Source: Owenweeksia sp. TMED14
Lineage (GTDB): Bacteria > Bacteroidota > Bacteroidia > Flavobacteriales > Schleiferiaceae
NCBI GenBank assembly: GCA_949529985.1
Contig: CATIRS010000042.1
Span: 17,130-81,129 of the forward strand
Direction of reading: 5' to 3'
DNA length: 64,000 nt
Translations under genes and position numbers: made by a program
Shown here: one piece after another, positions 56,099-64,000 of the stretch
How positions within the stretch are numbered: position 1 is the stretch's first letter
How the letters are laid out: every line of letters starts with the position of its first letter
Notes under the pieces: model-generated
Databases searched by the model: none
What the model saw: only the letters and a program-made list of their open reading frames with translations
What the model was told of the DNA's origin: nothing

Positions 56099-56497
56099 AT
56101 GTATAAATGTCTTTTTTATATTTTTATTTTAAGTGGATTTAACCTGTTTTCTCAGACCCAATTGGAAAATGGTGAATGGGAAGATAAGTATTTGAGCTTT
56201 AAAATAAGTCAGGAATCTATTCGAGAAAAGGGATCAATTAATTTGTGTATTTCTAAGGATAGTATTTGTATCGAAAATTTAATAGTGGGTTTCACTGTAA
56301 GATTAATTGATTCCAAAGGTGTTCAGATTTCTAATTCTTTATGGACAGGAAAAAATATGGAAATTGAATTTAAAAAGGCATTCCCTGAAGCGATAGAGAT
56401 ATTGGTCGAAGCTGGAGCGCCTTTTGTAATTAACAAAATAACTGGAACGAGAATATCAACTGGCAAACCTTTGTCACTTCGAAAATATTTGAAATAA
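56099..56497 (+). CDS. Small exported protein of unknown function
   Basis: 132 residues with a signal peptide ([16 protein letters not shown]). The mature part is about 115 residues of mixed charged and hydrophobic sequence with two cysteines ([15 protein letters not shown]) and a basic end ([11 protein letters not shown]). I recognise no family. It begins two bases after miaB and its stop overlaps the next ATG (TAATG), so it is translated with the sigma-54 activator downstream. Conservation of that adjacency would be the first clue to function. Confidence 0.7.
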   Translation: MYKCLFYIFILSGFNLFSQTQLENGEWEDKYLSFKISQESIREKGSINLCISKDSICIENLIVGFTVRLIDSKGVQISNSLWTGKNMEIEFKKAFPEAIEILVEAGAPFVINKITGTRISTGKPLSLRKYLK

Positions 56498-57726
56498 TGA
56501 ATATTCAAGAAATTAAACAACGATTTGGAATAATTGGAAGTAATGAAGTCCTTGATCGTGCCATCTTTAAAGCTATACAAGTTGCTCCAACTGATATTTC
56601 GGTTTTAGTTACCGGTGAAAGTGGAGTAGGCAAAGAGGCTATCCCAAAAATCATTCATCATCTTTCTCATCGAAAACATTCTCCCTTAATCGCAGTTAAT
56701 TGTGGAGCTATTCCTGAAGGAACTATTGATAGTGAACTTTTTGGTCATGAAAAAGGATCTTTTACCGGAGCTACTGGTGCACGAAAAGGTTATTTTGAAG
56801 AAGCTGATAATGGTACCATATTTATGGATGAGGTAGGCGAACTTCCTTTGGGTACTCAGGTTCGACTCTTAAGAGTGTTGGAGAATGGTGAAATTATTAG
56901 AGTTGGTTCGTCAAAGTCTCAGAAAATTAATGTCCGAATAGTAGGAGCTACAAATGCTGATATGATTCGTGGTATTGAAAAAAATGAATTTCGTGAAGAT
57001 TTATATTATCGTCTAAATACCGTGGAAATTAACCTACCACCTTTAAGAGATCGAAAGGGCGATATTCACTTATTATTTAGAAAATTCGCTCAGGATTTTG
57101 CTCAAAAATATAGAGTTCCCGGTGTTCATTTGAGCCAAGAGGCTGTGCGTGTTTTAGAGTCTTACAGGTGGCCGGGTAATATACGACAGCTGAGAAACCT
57201 TGTTGAGCAGCTCTGCGTTATTGAAAATGATAAAGAAATTGATGCCGAAGTATTAAGAAATTATATCCCTGAAATTGATCGCTCAAATTTGCCGGCAAGG
57301 ATGGAAAATCCAGTTTCGCAAGGAGAGTTTAAGACAGAAAGAGAAATTCTTTACAAGGTTCTATTTGATTTGCGTAGTGATATAAGTAATTTAAAAAATG
57401 CTGTTCAGTCTATTATTAAAAGTGGAGGTGTAAACGAGTCTTCAGAGTCGATGGAAACATCTATAATTCATCATGATTCGTTAAGAAGAGTGGATCCTAG
57501 CAGTTCTTCTCTTTCGAGTGATAATGAAATCGTTTCGGGTGAAGAAACTTTAGATGTTGAATCAGCAGAGGATTTAGATGAAAGTTTATCACTCCAGGAT
57601 TTAGAGATTGAAATGATAAAGAAGGCAATTGAAAGGCATAGTGGTCGTCGTAAAGAGGCAGCTGAAGAATTAGGAATTTCGGAGCGAACACTTTATCGAA
57701 AAATAAAACAATATGATTTAGGATGA
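56497..57726 (+). CDS. Sigma-54-dependent transcriptional activator without a receiver domain
   Basis: 409 residues. The AAA+ domain starts at once (about 10-240): Walker [10 protein letters not shown], the sigma-54 contact loop GSFTGA, Walker [13 protein letters not shown]-fingers in [10 protein letters not shown] and sensor 2 [17 protein letters not shown]. An acidic, serine-rich linker (about 270-360) leads to a Fis-type HTH ([36 protein letters not shown]). No N-terminal receiver, GAF or PAS domain is present, so control must come from elsewhere, as for PspF. A near-consensus sigma-54 promoter lies 2.1 kb downstream, before groES. Confidence 0.95.
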   Translation: MNIQEIKQRFGIIGSNEVLDRAIFKAIQVAPTDISVLVTGESGVGKEAIPKIIHHLSHRKHSPLIAVNCGAIPEGTIDSELFGHEKGSFTGATGARKGYFEEADNGTIFMDEVGELPLGTQVRLLRVLENGEIIRVGSSKSQKINVRIVGATNADMIRGIEKNEFREDLYYRLNTVEINLPPLRDRKGDIHLLFRKFAQDFAQKYRVPGVHLSQEAVRVLESYRWPGNIRQLRNLVEQLCVIENDKEIDAEVLRNYIPEIDRSNLPARMENPVSQGEFKTEREILYKVLFDLRSDISNLKNAVQSIIKSGGVNESSESMETSIIHHDSLRRVDPSSSSLSSDNEIVSGEETLDVESAEDLDESLSLQDLEIEMIKKAIERHSGRRKEAAEELGISERTLYRKIKQYDLG

Positions 57727-58226
57727 TTTTTTTCAGAGTCACTATAAAAATCGCATTAGCAGTATTGCTGGGTTCATGTTCTGGTGGTTATTCGTTTACA
57801 GGTGGAGATGTTGGGGCGGCCGAGACCGTAAGCATTGATCGTTTTGATAATATTGCGCCACTGGTAAACCCTAAGCTTTCTCAGCAGTTTACAGAATCCT
57901 TGCAAGGGTTACTCGTGAGACAAACACCTTTATCTCTTATCAAAGTTAATGGAGACTTGAATTTTTCGGGAGAAATAATTTCTTACGATGTCAAATCAGA
58001 AGCTCCAGGGGCTAACGACCAGATTGCACAAAGTAGACTCTCCATAACAGTTAAAGTTAGATTTAAGAATTTTCTTGAATCAGAGAAGGGTTTTGAGCAA
58101 AAATTTACTTCGTACAGGAACTTTCCTGCAAGCAGTGATCTAAGCTCTGTTGAAGATTTATTAGTCGATGAAATAGTTCAAGAAATGGTTGAAAAAATTT
58201 TTAATAGATCTCTTGTAAATTGGTAA
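57723..58226 (+). CDS. lptE: LPS-assembly lipoprotein LptE
   Basis: 167 residues with a lipobox ([11 protein letters not shown], Cys about residue 19) and the short LptE fold: [52 protein letters not shown] and [13 protein letters not shown]. LptE plugs the LptD barrel and helps insert LPS in the outer membrane. It overlaps the activator gene by 4 bp (ATGA), and this activator-lptE-TPR-secG order is common in Bacteroidota. Confidence 0.92.
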   Translation: MIFFRVTIKIALAVLLGSCSGGYSFTGGDVGAAETVSIDRFDNIAPLVNPKLSQQFTESLQGLLVRQTPLSLIKVNGDLNFSGEIISYDVKSEAPGANDQIAQSRLSITVKVRFKNFLESEKGFEQKFTSYRNFPASSDLSSVEDLLVDEIVQEMVEKIFNRSLVNW

Positions 58227-59383
58227 TGCAGGTTGATAAAAATCGTGTTGAGTCCTTATTAAAAGGAGATAAATCATATGATGTTGAGACAACTAAGGAC
58301 TTAGGTTATTTGGTTGATCAATATCCGTATGCTCCAATTCTCCATTTCGTCTATTTACGGGGTTTGCAGGAGGAGAACTCGTACAAGTTCCCTTCTCAAT
58401 TGAATAGATCATCGGTTTCCACTATGAATCGTACAGCTCTTTTTGAATGGGCAGAAGATCCGCTAATACCCGTTGAAGTTCAATTGGCTGCAGTCAGAAA
58501 TCATTTAAGTGAGAATGATATTCTATCGAAGAATAAAATGGATGAGGGTAGAGCTTCGATTACTCAAGACAAGTTTCAAAGTGTCTCGAAACAGAAAGAA
58601 ACTTTGAATGTCAAGTCCAATAGCCCAGCGAAAACTTCACTTATTTCAAATACCATAGGGCTTAAAGAGAAAACAGATCTAAATTCCTTGGATTTATCTT
58701 CTTTACCTATTAAAGTGAGAGAGCAAATATTAAGAAGTCAGGCAATTCAAAAAAAGTTGATTTCTTTTAAATCCCAAAATACAGACTCATCAGCACGTGA
58801 GATAAATCTTCATAATTCAAATCCTTTAAAGTTAAATCAGAAAGACGGTCAGACCCATGACAGGTCTTCTTTGAATTCCGAGAATAAGAAAGAAACGATA
58901 TCAGAAAATTCAAAAGATTCTTTTAGCAATGATCTCATTGAAGCTGTTGAAAATTCTGATATGCTTAAGAAGTCAACCAGAAAAAATAAAAAAACAAGTT
59001 CAGTTTTACATTCTGATTTTAATTTTCAGCAGCTTTCTCCTTTTGCTTTGTTTTTATCTGAATTGGGCTCCGTTCAACCAAAATCAAGAGAGTTATCTAT
59101 TCGAGATATAGCTAAAGAAAGAGTTATTTTAGAACAATTTTTGGAGTTAAACCCGAAAATAAAACTAAATAATGATGCAAATAAATTTCAGGATTTGACT
59201 ATAAAAACTCCAAATGTTTCGGGTCTAGTAACGGAAACTTTGGCAAATCATTATTATGAACAAGGTGTGTTTCAAAAGGCAATACAGGCTTATGAAATAT
59301 TGAAATTAAAAGTTCCACAGAAAAGTGGCATCTTTGCAGCCCGTATTTCTGAAATGCGTAAACTTCAATTTGACAAAAAATGA
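58226..59383 (+). CDS. Hypothetical protein with C-terminal TPR-like segment
   Basis: 385 residues from ATG 58226, which overlaps the lptE stop (TAATG); TTG 58220 is the alternative. The N-terminal part (about 1-85) is helical (LGYLVDQYPYAPILHFVYLR), the middle (90-270) is Ser/Lys-rich and low in complexity, and the C-terminus has one TPR-like pair (LVTETLANHYYEQGVFQKAI, QAYEILKLKVPQKSGIFAAR). There is no signal peptide, so it is cytoplasmic. It occupies a conserved slot between lptE and secG in Bacteroidota, but I know of no assigned function. Confidence 0.85.
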   Translation: MQVDKNRVESLLKGDKSYDVETTKDLGYLVDQYPYAPILHFVYLRGLQEENSYKFPSQLNRSSVSTMNRTALFEWAEDPLIPVEVQLAAVRNHLSENDILSKNKMDEGRASITQDKFQSVSKQKETLNVKSNSPAKTSLISNTIGLKEKTDLNSLDLSSLPIKVREQILRSQAIQKKLISFKSQNTDSSAREINLHNSNPLKLNQKDGQTHDRSSLNSENKKETISENSKDSFSNDLIEAVENSDMLKKSTRKNKKTSSVLHSDFNFQQLSPFALFLSELGSVQPKSRELSIRDIAKERVILEQFLELNPKIKLNNDANKFQDLTIKTPNVSGLVTETLANHYYEQGVFQKAIQAYEILKLKVPQKSGIFAARISEMRKLQFDKK

Positions 59384-59751
59384 TCACGTTATTTATGCTG
59401 CTAATCATCACGGTTAGCGTTCTTCTGATGTTAGTAGTGTTAGTCCAAAACCCGAAAGGGGGGGGGCTGAGTTCAGCTTTTGGTGGGGACTCAGGAAACA
59501 TGCTCGGTGGGGTAAGACGTACCAATGATTTTTTAGAAAAGTCTACTTGGACCCTTGCGATTTCACTTTTAGTTTTAGTCTTATTAGTGAATGTAACGAA
59601 TCCAAGCTCTTCAATAGAATCTACTCCGGAATCTCAGATCGACGAGAAAATTGATAATGCGGCGCCAACATTCCAGTCTCCCATGTCTCAGCCCTCTCAA
59701 GTTTCTCCTCCTGAGCCTGTGGATATGAATTTGCCTGAAAGCGCGGAATAA
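59380..59751 (+). CDS. secG: Preprotein translocase subunit SecG
   Basis: 123 residues: two membrane helices (about 2-20 and 53-71) separated by the conserved cytoplasmic loop VLVQNPKGGGLSSAFGGDSGNMLGGVR. The 50-residue C-terminal extension is Pro/Ser-rich (ESTPESQIDEKI..., QPSQVSPPEPV). SecG assists SecYE-SecA during protein export. It overlaps the preceding gene by 4 bp (ATGA) and ends the miaB-secG run. Confidence 0.96.
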   Translation: MITLFMLLIITVSVLLMLVVLVQNPKGGGLSSAFGGDSGNMLGGVRRTNDFLEKSTWTLAISLLVLVLLVNVTNPSSSIESTPESQIDEKIDNAAPTFQSPMSQPSQVSPPEPVDMNLPESAE

Positions 59752-59762
59752 AACTGAATTTT

Positions 59763-59789
59763 TGTCAGCTATCAAATGTCAGCATGACA
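59763..59789. promoter_or_regulatory. TGTCAGC direct repeats and palindrome upstream of groES
   Basis: TGTCAGC occurs at 59763 and again at 59777 (14 bp apart); the second is part of the palindrome TGTCA-GCA-TGACA (59777-59789). It lies about 20-50 bp upstream of the -24 element, so it is a candidate activator-binding site. Confidence 0.4.
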
Positions 59790-59810
59790 CCTAAGCGACT
59801 GATTTAGTTA

Positions 59811-59827
59811 TTGGCACGGGTTGTGCA
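59811..59827 (+). promoter_or_regulatory. Sigma-54 (-24/-12) promoter-like element of groESL
   Basis: TTGGCACGGGTTGTGCA matches TTGGCACG-N4-TTGCA at all but one consensus base, with GG and GC at the required spacing (GG-N10-GC). The predicted start is near 59838, about 55 nt before the groES ATG. No TAnnTTTG box is visible in the same interval. Confidence 0.6.
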
Positions 59828-59893
59828 ACTCTTTTTTTAACGATCATTTTAATAGTGGTTATATAATAAACAAAACTTTAAAAAAATATTAAA

Positions 59894-60172
59894 ATGGCGA
59901 ATTTGAACATAACACCCCTTGCTGATAGAGTAATAGTCTCTCCCTCAGCTGCTGAGACAAAAACAGCTTCTGGTATTATTATTCCAGATACTGCTCAAGA
60001 AAAGCCTCAGAAAGGAACCGTCGTTGCTGTTGGAAATGGAAAAAAAGATGAACCCATGACTGTTAAAGTTGGTAATGAGGTTTTATACGGCAAATATGCC
60101 GGCACGGAATTTAATTTCGAAGGTGAAGAATATTTAATAATGAAAGAGTCTGACATTCTTGCGACTCTTTAA
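59894..60172 (+). CDS. groS: Co-chaperonin GroES
   Basis: 92 residues with [20 protein letters not shown], the mobile loop [16 protein letters not shown] and [11 protein letters not shown]. GroES caps the GroEL chamber. Length and motifs are standard. groEL follows after 19 bp. Upstream, the 142-bp gap after secG carries a sigma-54-like element rather than the usual -7 box. Confidence 0.98.
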   Translation: MANLNITPLADRVIVSPSAAETKTASGIIIPDTAQEKPQKGTVVAVGNGKKDEPMTVKVGNEVLYGKYAGTEFNFEGEEYLIMKESDILATL

Positions 60173-60191
60173 ACAATAAAAATAGTAAATC

Positions 60192-61832
60192 ATGAGTGCA
60201 AAAGATATTCGTTTTGACGTTGCTGCACGCGACGGTCTGAGAGCAGGAGTTGACGCCCTTGCAGATGCGGTAAAAGTGACATTAGGTCCCAAAGGACGTA
60301 ATGTCATTATTGAAAAATCATTCGGACCTCCATCTGTAACAAAAGATGGTGTAAGTGTGGCCAAAGAAATTGTCTTAGAAGACAAGATTCAGAATTTGGG
60401 GGCTCAGATGGTGAAAGAAGTCGCCAGTAAAACAGCTGATGTAGCTGGAGACGGAACAACTACGGCCACTGTTTTAGCGCAAGCAATCATAAAGCATGGA
60501 CATCGTAATGTGGCTGCAGGAGCCAACCCGATGGATCTTAAGCGAGGTATAGATAAGGCTGTTGCTGCGGTAGTTACGGAATTAAAGTCAAACTCTCAAG
60601 AAGTTGGTGATAACAACCAAAAGGTAGAACAGGTAGCTTCTATTTCAGCGAATAATGATCCTGCTATTGGCTCCTTGATAGCCGAAGCTATGGCGAAGGT
60701 TAAGAAAGAAGGTGTGATCACGGTGGAAGAGGCTAAGGGAACAGAAACATATGTTGATGTTGTCGAAGGCATGCAATTTGACAGAGGCTATCTTTCTGCA
60801 TATTTTGTTACTAATACTGATAAGATGATTGCAGATATCGAGCAACCGTTTATTCTCATTTACGACAAAAAGATTAGCACAATGAAAGAATTGTTGCCGA
60901 TTCTAGAGCCAGTTGCGCAAACAGGTAAGCCTTTGATGATAATCGCCGAGGACGTAGATGGTGAAGCTCTAGGTACTTTGGTTGTCAATAAAATACGAGG
61001 AGCCTTAAAAGTTTCAGCTGTCAAGGCTCCTGGTTTTGGAGATCGACGAAAAGCGATGCTTGAAGATATTGCAATTCTTACAGGTGGTACTGTAATTAGC
61101 GAAGAACGAGGGTTTAAGCTGGAAAATGCTACCATGGACATGCTAGGGACTGCTGAAAAAGTTACGATCGATAAGGATAATACAACAATTGTTAACGGTG
61201 CGGGTAGTGCTGACGATATTGCTGCTAGAGTGGGCCAAATAAAAGCTCAAATTGAATCGACAACAAGTGACTACGATCGCGAAAAGTTACAAGAGCGTTT
61301 AGCCAAGTTGGCTGGTGGTGTTGCTGTTTTATATGTTGGTGCTGCTTCAGAGGTTGAGATGAAAGAAAAGAAAGATCGTGTAGACGATGCTTTAGCAGCA
61401 ACTCGTGCTGCCATCGAAGAGGGTATTGTTCCTGGAGGTGGTGTTGCACTAGTTCGAGCTTCGAATGCCCTAAAAGGCATGGAAGGGATCAATGCAGATG
61501 AGACTACTGGAATTCAAATTATTGCTCGTGCTACTGAGGAGCCATTGCGTCAAATTGTTGCAAATGCTGGTTTAGAAGGATCAGTTGTTGTTGCAAAAGT
61601 TAAAGATGGTAAAGGTGATTATGGTTTCAATGCTAAGACAGATGAGTACTGCAAAATGTTTGAAGCAGGGATTATTGACCCAACTAAGGTGACTCGAGTG
61701 GCGTTAGAGAATGCAGCTTCAGTAGCTGCATTGCTTTTGACTACTGAGGCAACTATTGTTGAGATCCCTAAAAATGATGTGCCTGCGCCTCCGATGGATC
61801 CAGGAATGGGTGGAATGGGTGGAATGATGTAG
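60192..61832 (+). CDS. groL: Chaperonin GroEL
   Basis: 546 residues: [18 protein letters not shown], the ATP-binding [15 protein letters not shown], apical and hinge regions intact ([32 protein letters not shown]), [12 protein letters not shown], and the flexible GGM tail (GMGGMGGMM). It folds client proteins in the cytoplasm in an ATP-driven double ring. A strong terminator follows 24 bp after the stop. Confidence 0.99.
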   Translation: MSAKDIRFDVAARDGLRAGVDALADAVKVTLGPKGRNVIIEKSFGPPSVTKDGVSVAKEIVLEDKIQNLGAQMVKEVASKTADVAGDGTTTATVLAQAIIKHGHRNVAAGANPMDLKRGIDKAVAAVVTELKSNSQEVGDNNQKVEQVASISANNDPAIGSLIAEAMAKVKKEGVITVEEAKGTETYVDVVEGMQFDRGYLSAYFVTNTDKMIADIEQPFILIYDKKISTMKELLPILEPVAQTGKPLMIIAEDVDGEALGTLVVNKIRGALKVSAVKAPGFGDRRKAMLEDIAILTGGTVISEERGFKLENATMDMLGTAEKVTIDKDNTTIVNGAGSADDIAARVGQIKAQIESTTSDYDREKLQERLAKLAGGVAVLYVGAASEVEMKEKKDRVDDALAATRAAIEEGIVPGGGVALVRASNALKGMEGINADETTGIQIIARATEEPLRQIVANAGLEGSVVVAKVKDGKGDYGFNAKTDEYCKMFEAGIIDPTKVTRVALENAASVAALLLTTEATIVEIPKNDVPAPPMDPGMGGMGGMM

Positions 61833-61856
61833 AACCTTCTTTAACATTGAATTTTT

Positions 61857-61890
61857 AAACCCCGATCCTTACTTTTAGGGATCGGGGTTT
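61857..61890 (+). terminator. Terminator of groESL
   Basis: 12-bp perfect stem AAACCCCGATCC/GGATCGGGGTTT with a 10-nt loop, followed by TT-GATTTTTT. Textbook intrinsic terminator. Confidence 0.9.
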
Positions 61891-61962
61891 TTGATTTTTT
61901 AGCATAATTTAAATTATTTTCATTTTTTAGTTATTTAAGCCTTAACCTTAAACACGATAAAA

Positions 61963-62091
61963 ATGAATAGATATGTTTTACCCTTAGTAGCTGGATATGT
62001 ATCGGTTGCAACATTTACTAATGTTTTAATTTATATTGTATTGACTGCTCTCGGAGGTGGAATAATTGCGTGGGCATTTGCAAGAGGATAG
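61963..62091 (+). CDS. Small membrane protein, 42 residues, too short for routine ORF calling
   Basis: ATG at 61963 preceded by the A-rich context (CGATAAAA) usual before Bacteroidota starts. The product starts MNRYVLPLVAGYVSVATF, with one long hydrophobic span (about 4-38) ending in GGGIIAWAFARG and a basic C-terminus. It is flanked on both sides by strong terminators (61857-61890 and 62132-62152), so the interval is a discrete monocistronic unit. That insulation, with a clean start and stop, is the main evidence that it is a gene. Function unknown; no family recognised. Confidence 0.6.
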   Translation: MNRYVLPLVAGYVSVATFTNVLIYIVLTALGGGIIAWAFARG

Positions 62092-62131
62092 AAAAGCAAT
62101 GCTTAATTGATATTTTCAAATATTAAATTAG

Positions 62132-62152
62132 TAGCCCCAATTTTTGGGGCTA
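62132..62152 (+). terminator. Terminator after the 42-residue gene
   Basis: Stem TAGCCCCAA/TTGGGGCTA with a 3-nt loop, followed by TTTTTTT. It lies 40 bp after the stop at 62091. Confidence 0.9.
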
Positions 62153-62206
62153 TTTTTTTGTTCTAAAAACATACTAGTGATAGGAAGAAGATTGTTTCAT
62201 GAGTTG

Positions 62207-62214
62207 TACATTTG
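62207..62214 (+). promoter_or_regulatory. -7 promoter box of tRNA-Leu (TACATTTG)
   Basis: Exact TAnnTTTG, 9 nt before the mature 5' end. Extended 11-mer TTGTACATTTG is identical to that of tRNA-fMet. Confidence 0.7.
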
Positions 62215-62223
62215 TCTCTTATT

Positions 62224-62309
62224 GTCCGAGTGGTGAAATAGGTAGACACGAGGGACTTAAAATCCCTTCTTCAGTGATGGAGGTGCGGGTTCGATTCCCG
62301 CCTCGGGCA
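62224..62309 (+). tRNA. tRNA-Leu (anticodon TAA)
   Basis: 86 nt, class II with a long variable arm. Acceptor GTCCGAG pairs with CTCGGGC (one G-T), discriminator A. Anticodon stem AGGGA/TCCCT around loop CTTAAAA gives anticodon TAA; T-arm GCGGGTTCGATTCCCGC. CCA is not encoded. Confidence 0.97.
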
Positions 62310-62311
62310 CG

Positions 62312-62338
62312 AAAGACCCAAGCATTGCTTGGGTCTTT
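62312..62338 (+). terminator. Terminator of tRNA-Leu
   Basis: 12-bp perfect stem AAAGACCCAAGC/GCTTGGGTCTTT with loop ATT and T-run, two bases after the tRNA. Confidence 0.9.
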
Positions 62339-62551
62339 TTCGTTTATTTTTGATTCATTTTGATCTCACATCTAATGATAAATAATTTTTATGCGAACTC
62401 AATATTTTTAATTTGTGATAAGAAGTCTTTTTTAAGTTGCAGTTGTAGGATTTAAAATAAAAAATTTAACCAAAATCCTATCCGAATAAAATATTTTTAA
62501 TGATTGAGTGTTAACATCATATAACTTTATAATATTATAAATATTGACCAA

Positions 62552-63745
62552 ATGAAATTCATTGTTTTAATTTTCTCTCTTTTTGTTTTTTCCTCGTGTT
62601 CTTCTATTTTTTATCAACAAAATCAAGCAATTAATTTAATAGATAAAGATGATAACAGTGCTGTCTTTTCACTTTTTGATGAGTTCGGGAACAAGTATTC
62701 TAAAACGTTAGAAATTCGATACTCGAAGACTCAGGGTTCTATAGATCTAATCCTGCCAAAGTTTTCTGACGTTAAGTACAAGAATAGGTCAATCCCGCGA
62801 ATTAATTACCTCATGTCAGAAGACAATGGACAATTTAAGGTCTATGAAGTCAGGTATAGGATGCGCTATGATGGAAGTAAATTCGAGCCTTATGCAACAT
62901 TTGGTATGGCATCAACATCTTTCGCTGCCTTAACTGTCGCTATGATACCTATATCTATTGCCAGCAATGACATCGGAGTCACAATAGTGAACTTATTGTT
63001 TGCCGCCGCTAGTGCCGCAGGTGTTGTATATGTTGATCTACCCACCGGTCTTTTATCACAGATTTATAGTTGGTCTCTTTCTAGAAAGGGTATATATCGA
63101 AAGTGGAAGCACGTTGGGACCCGGGAGTTAGATGAACTGGAATATCCTGATTTTTTGAGTAGTTATCGGTTAGGACATTTCGAAGATCTTAATGCGACCC
63201 TAGTAAAAAATAAATCATCAAAAATGAAAAGACTTGTTTCTACTTATAATTCAGTAGAAAAGAATTTAAAAAGTCCAAGGGCAAGTATTCAGGATTCAAT
63301 TATGTTAGCTTCAGATATTTTTTTAAAAGTTGAATCAACTGACTCAATTCCCATTTTAAAAATTGATTCCTCAGAACAAAAAGGCGAAGAGGTTTTGGTT
63401 GATCCTGAGGACTCTAATCCTATTGAAATAATAGCCCCGAAAAAGATGAGAGAGGAAGGGGTAATTAATGGTTACTGGGAAATGAATTATGCAGATAAAG
63501 TTATTTTAGGTTCACCAGGTTATTATCTGGTTTCAGGTATTTATAAGTCATCGGGTCTCGCAAATCGAATGAAAGATGCCATGTCTAAAAAGGGAATTCA
63601 AACAAACTTATTCCGAGATAAAAAAAATAATATGTTTTACCTATATATTTTAAAATTTGATGATTCTCAAGAAGCAGAAAATGCTAAGTCATCAGGTTTA
63701 AATAAACAATATAAAGGTAAGCTTTGGATAAAAAAAATTGAATAA
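62552..63745 (+). CDS. Lipoprotein with central membrane-like segment and C-terminal SPOR domain
   Basis: 397 residues. The lipobox FSLFVFSSCSS places the acylated Cys near residue 16. A hydrophobic central stretch (about 115-165, TSFAALTVAMIPISIA... and VNLLFAAASAAGVVYV) is unusual for a lipoprotein. The last 75 residues have the SPOR pattern: GYYLVSGIYKSSGLANRMKD, AMSKKGIQTNLFRD, MFYLYILKFDDSQEAENA. SPOR domains bind denuded glycan strands at septa, so a peptidoglycan-linked envelope role is likely. I recognise no family for the N-terminal part. A 7/8 -7 box (TAACTTTA) lies upstream. Confidence 0.8.
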   Translation: MKFIVLIFSLFVFSSCSSIFYQQNQAINLIDKDDNSAVFSLFDEFGNKYSKTLEIRYSKTQGSIDLILPKFSDVKYKNRSIPRINYLMSEDNGQFKVYEVRYRMRYDGSKFEPYATFGMASTSFAALTVAMIPISIASNDIGVTIVNLLFAAASAAGVVYVDLPTGLLSQIYSWSLSRKGIYRKWKHVGTRELDELEYPDFLSSYRLGHFEDLNATLVKNKSSKMKRLVSTYNSVEKNLKSPRASIQDSIMLASDIFLKVESTDSIPILKIDSSEQKGEEVLVDPEDSNPIEIIAPKKMREEGVINGYWEMNYADKVILGSPGYYLVSGIYKSSGLANRMKDAMSKKGIQTNLFRDKKNNMFYLYILKFDDSQEAENAKSSGLNKQYKGKLWIKKIE

Positions 63746-63804
63746 TATAGGTTCTTGTAATTGTCAATTAATACTTATTCTGAAATGATTTGTTATTCAA
63801 TTAG

Positions 63805-64000
63805 ATGAATTTTAAACTATTTTTAGTGCGGCTTTTTTTTTCTTTTATTCAGCATATGTCCCATAATAATGGCTGGACAAGAGACGTCTCTTTTAGGCGT
63901 CTCTCAGATGCAGTCATATCAATATGATTTTGATTGTGACACGATAAAAAAAATTAATATTCGCGCCTTAGGATACTTTCGTAATACAGAGTTCTTCCAT
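63805..64000 (+). CDS. Partial exported protein with apparent frameshift in a 9-T run
   Basis: ATG 63805 opens MNFKLFLVRLFF, the start of a signal peptide, but this frame stops at 63927. The frame that stays open to the window edge (63827 onward) encodes FLLFSICPIIMAGQ followed by ETSLLGVSQMQSYQYDFDCD, yet has only an internal ATG at 63869. Removing one T from the nine-T run at 63833-63841 joins the two into a complete signal peptide ending ..MAG-Q. Either the run was mis-sequenced or the gene is slippage-dependent. The mature region looks secreted or outer-membrane; too short to classify. Confidence 0.55.

Noticed and set aside
60645-61492. Several minus-strand ORFs opposite groEL
   Set aside because: Antisense shadows of a strongly conserved gene; composition reflects groEL codons read backwards.

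Overview
The window is chromosomal DNA of a low-GC (roughly 36-37% by eye) marine-type Bacteroidota, most likely of the order Flavobacteriales. The evidence is the core type IX secretion/gliding locus (porP-gldK-gldL-gldM-gldN, plus gldB, gldC and a gldA-like ATPase), several TonB-dependent receptors, Bacteroidota-type promoters (TAnnTTTG at -7), PafA-type alkaline phosphatase, GldC/EngB/hydrolase synteny next to mraZ, and many signal peptides ending in ..xQ. No phage, insertion sequence, CRISPR array or plasmid feature is visible; this is mostly a housekeeping region.

Layout. 1-9.4 kb is the accessory part: a truncated BNR/Asp-box secreted protein running off the left edge, a glycosyltransferase, a TonB receptor behind tandem DtxR-like palindromes, an ACR3 arsenite-type transporter, a DCC/DUF393 protein, and a His-rich metal-type TonB receptor with a small His/Cys protein, separated by a 28-bp-stem hairpin. 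9.8-9.9 kb holds initiator tRNA-fMet. 10-20.7 kb holds GTPases and metabolism: era, der, a gldA-like ATPase, rsgA, dtd, a MazG-like gene, gcdH, hflX, maeB and an outer-membrane beta-barrel gene. 20.7-37.0 kb is the division and cell wall (dcw) cluster, transcribed leftwards: mraZ-rsmH-ftsL-ftsI-murE-mraY-murD-ftsW-murG-murC-ftsQ-ftsA-ftsZ-yqeY, with three 10-bp-phased MraZ boxes in front of mraZ. 37.2-45.4 kb: hydrolase-engB, gldC-gldB, pafA, an ABC-F ATPase and a DAO-type oxidoreductase. 45.4-54.5 kb: gldN-M-L-K-porP, an arginase-fold protein without metal ligands, and topA. 54.6-61.8 kb, rightward: miaB, a secreted protein, a sigma-54 activator, lptE, a TPR-like protein, secG and groES-groEL. 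61.9-64.0 kb: an unannotated 42-aa membrane peptide, tRNA-Leu(TAA), a SPOR-domain lipoprotein and a partial, probably frameshifted exported protein.

How the genes work together: the dcw cluster makes UDP-MurNAc-pentapeptide intermediates, lipid I/II and the divisome, under probable MraZ autoregulation. The porP-gldKLMN block builds the T9SS motor/ring complex, which would export proteins such as the BNR protein. LptE and SecG serve envelope biogenesis. Two signals stand out: a near-consensus -24/-12 (sigma-54) element in front of groESL about 2.1 kb downstream of an orphan sigma-54 activator gene, and -7 promoter boxes placed so close to ATGs (rsgA, miaB, perhaps era and a 61-aa ORF before hflX) that leaderless transcripts are predicted. 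I did not find an obvious new multi-gene system; the novelty candidates are mostly small ORFs, regulatory sites and one conserved-locus pseudoenzyme.
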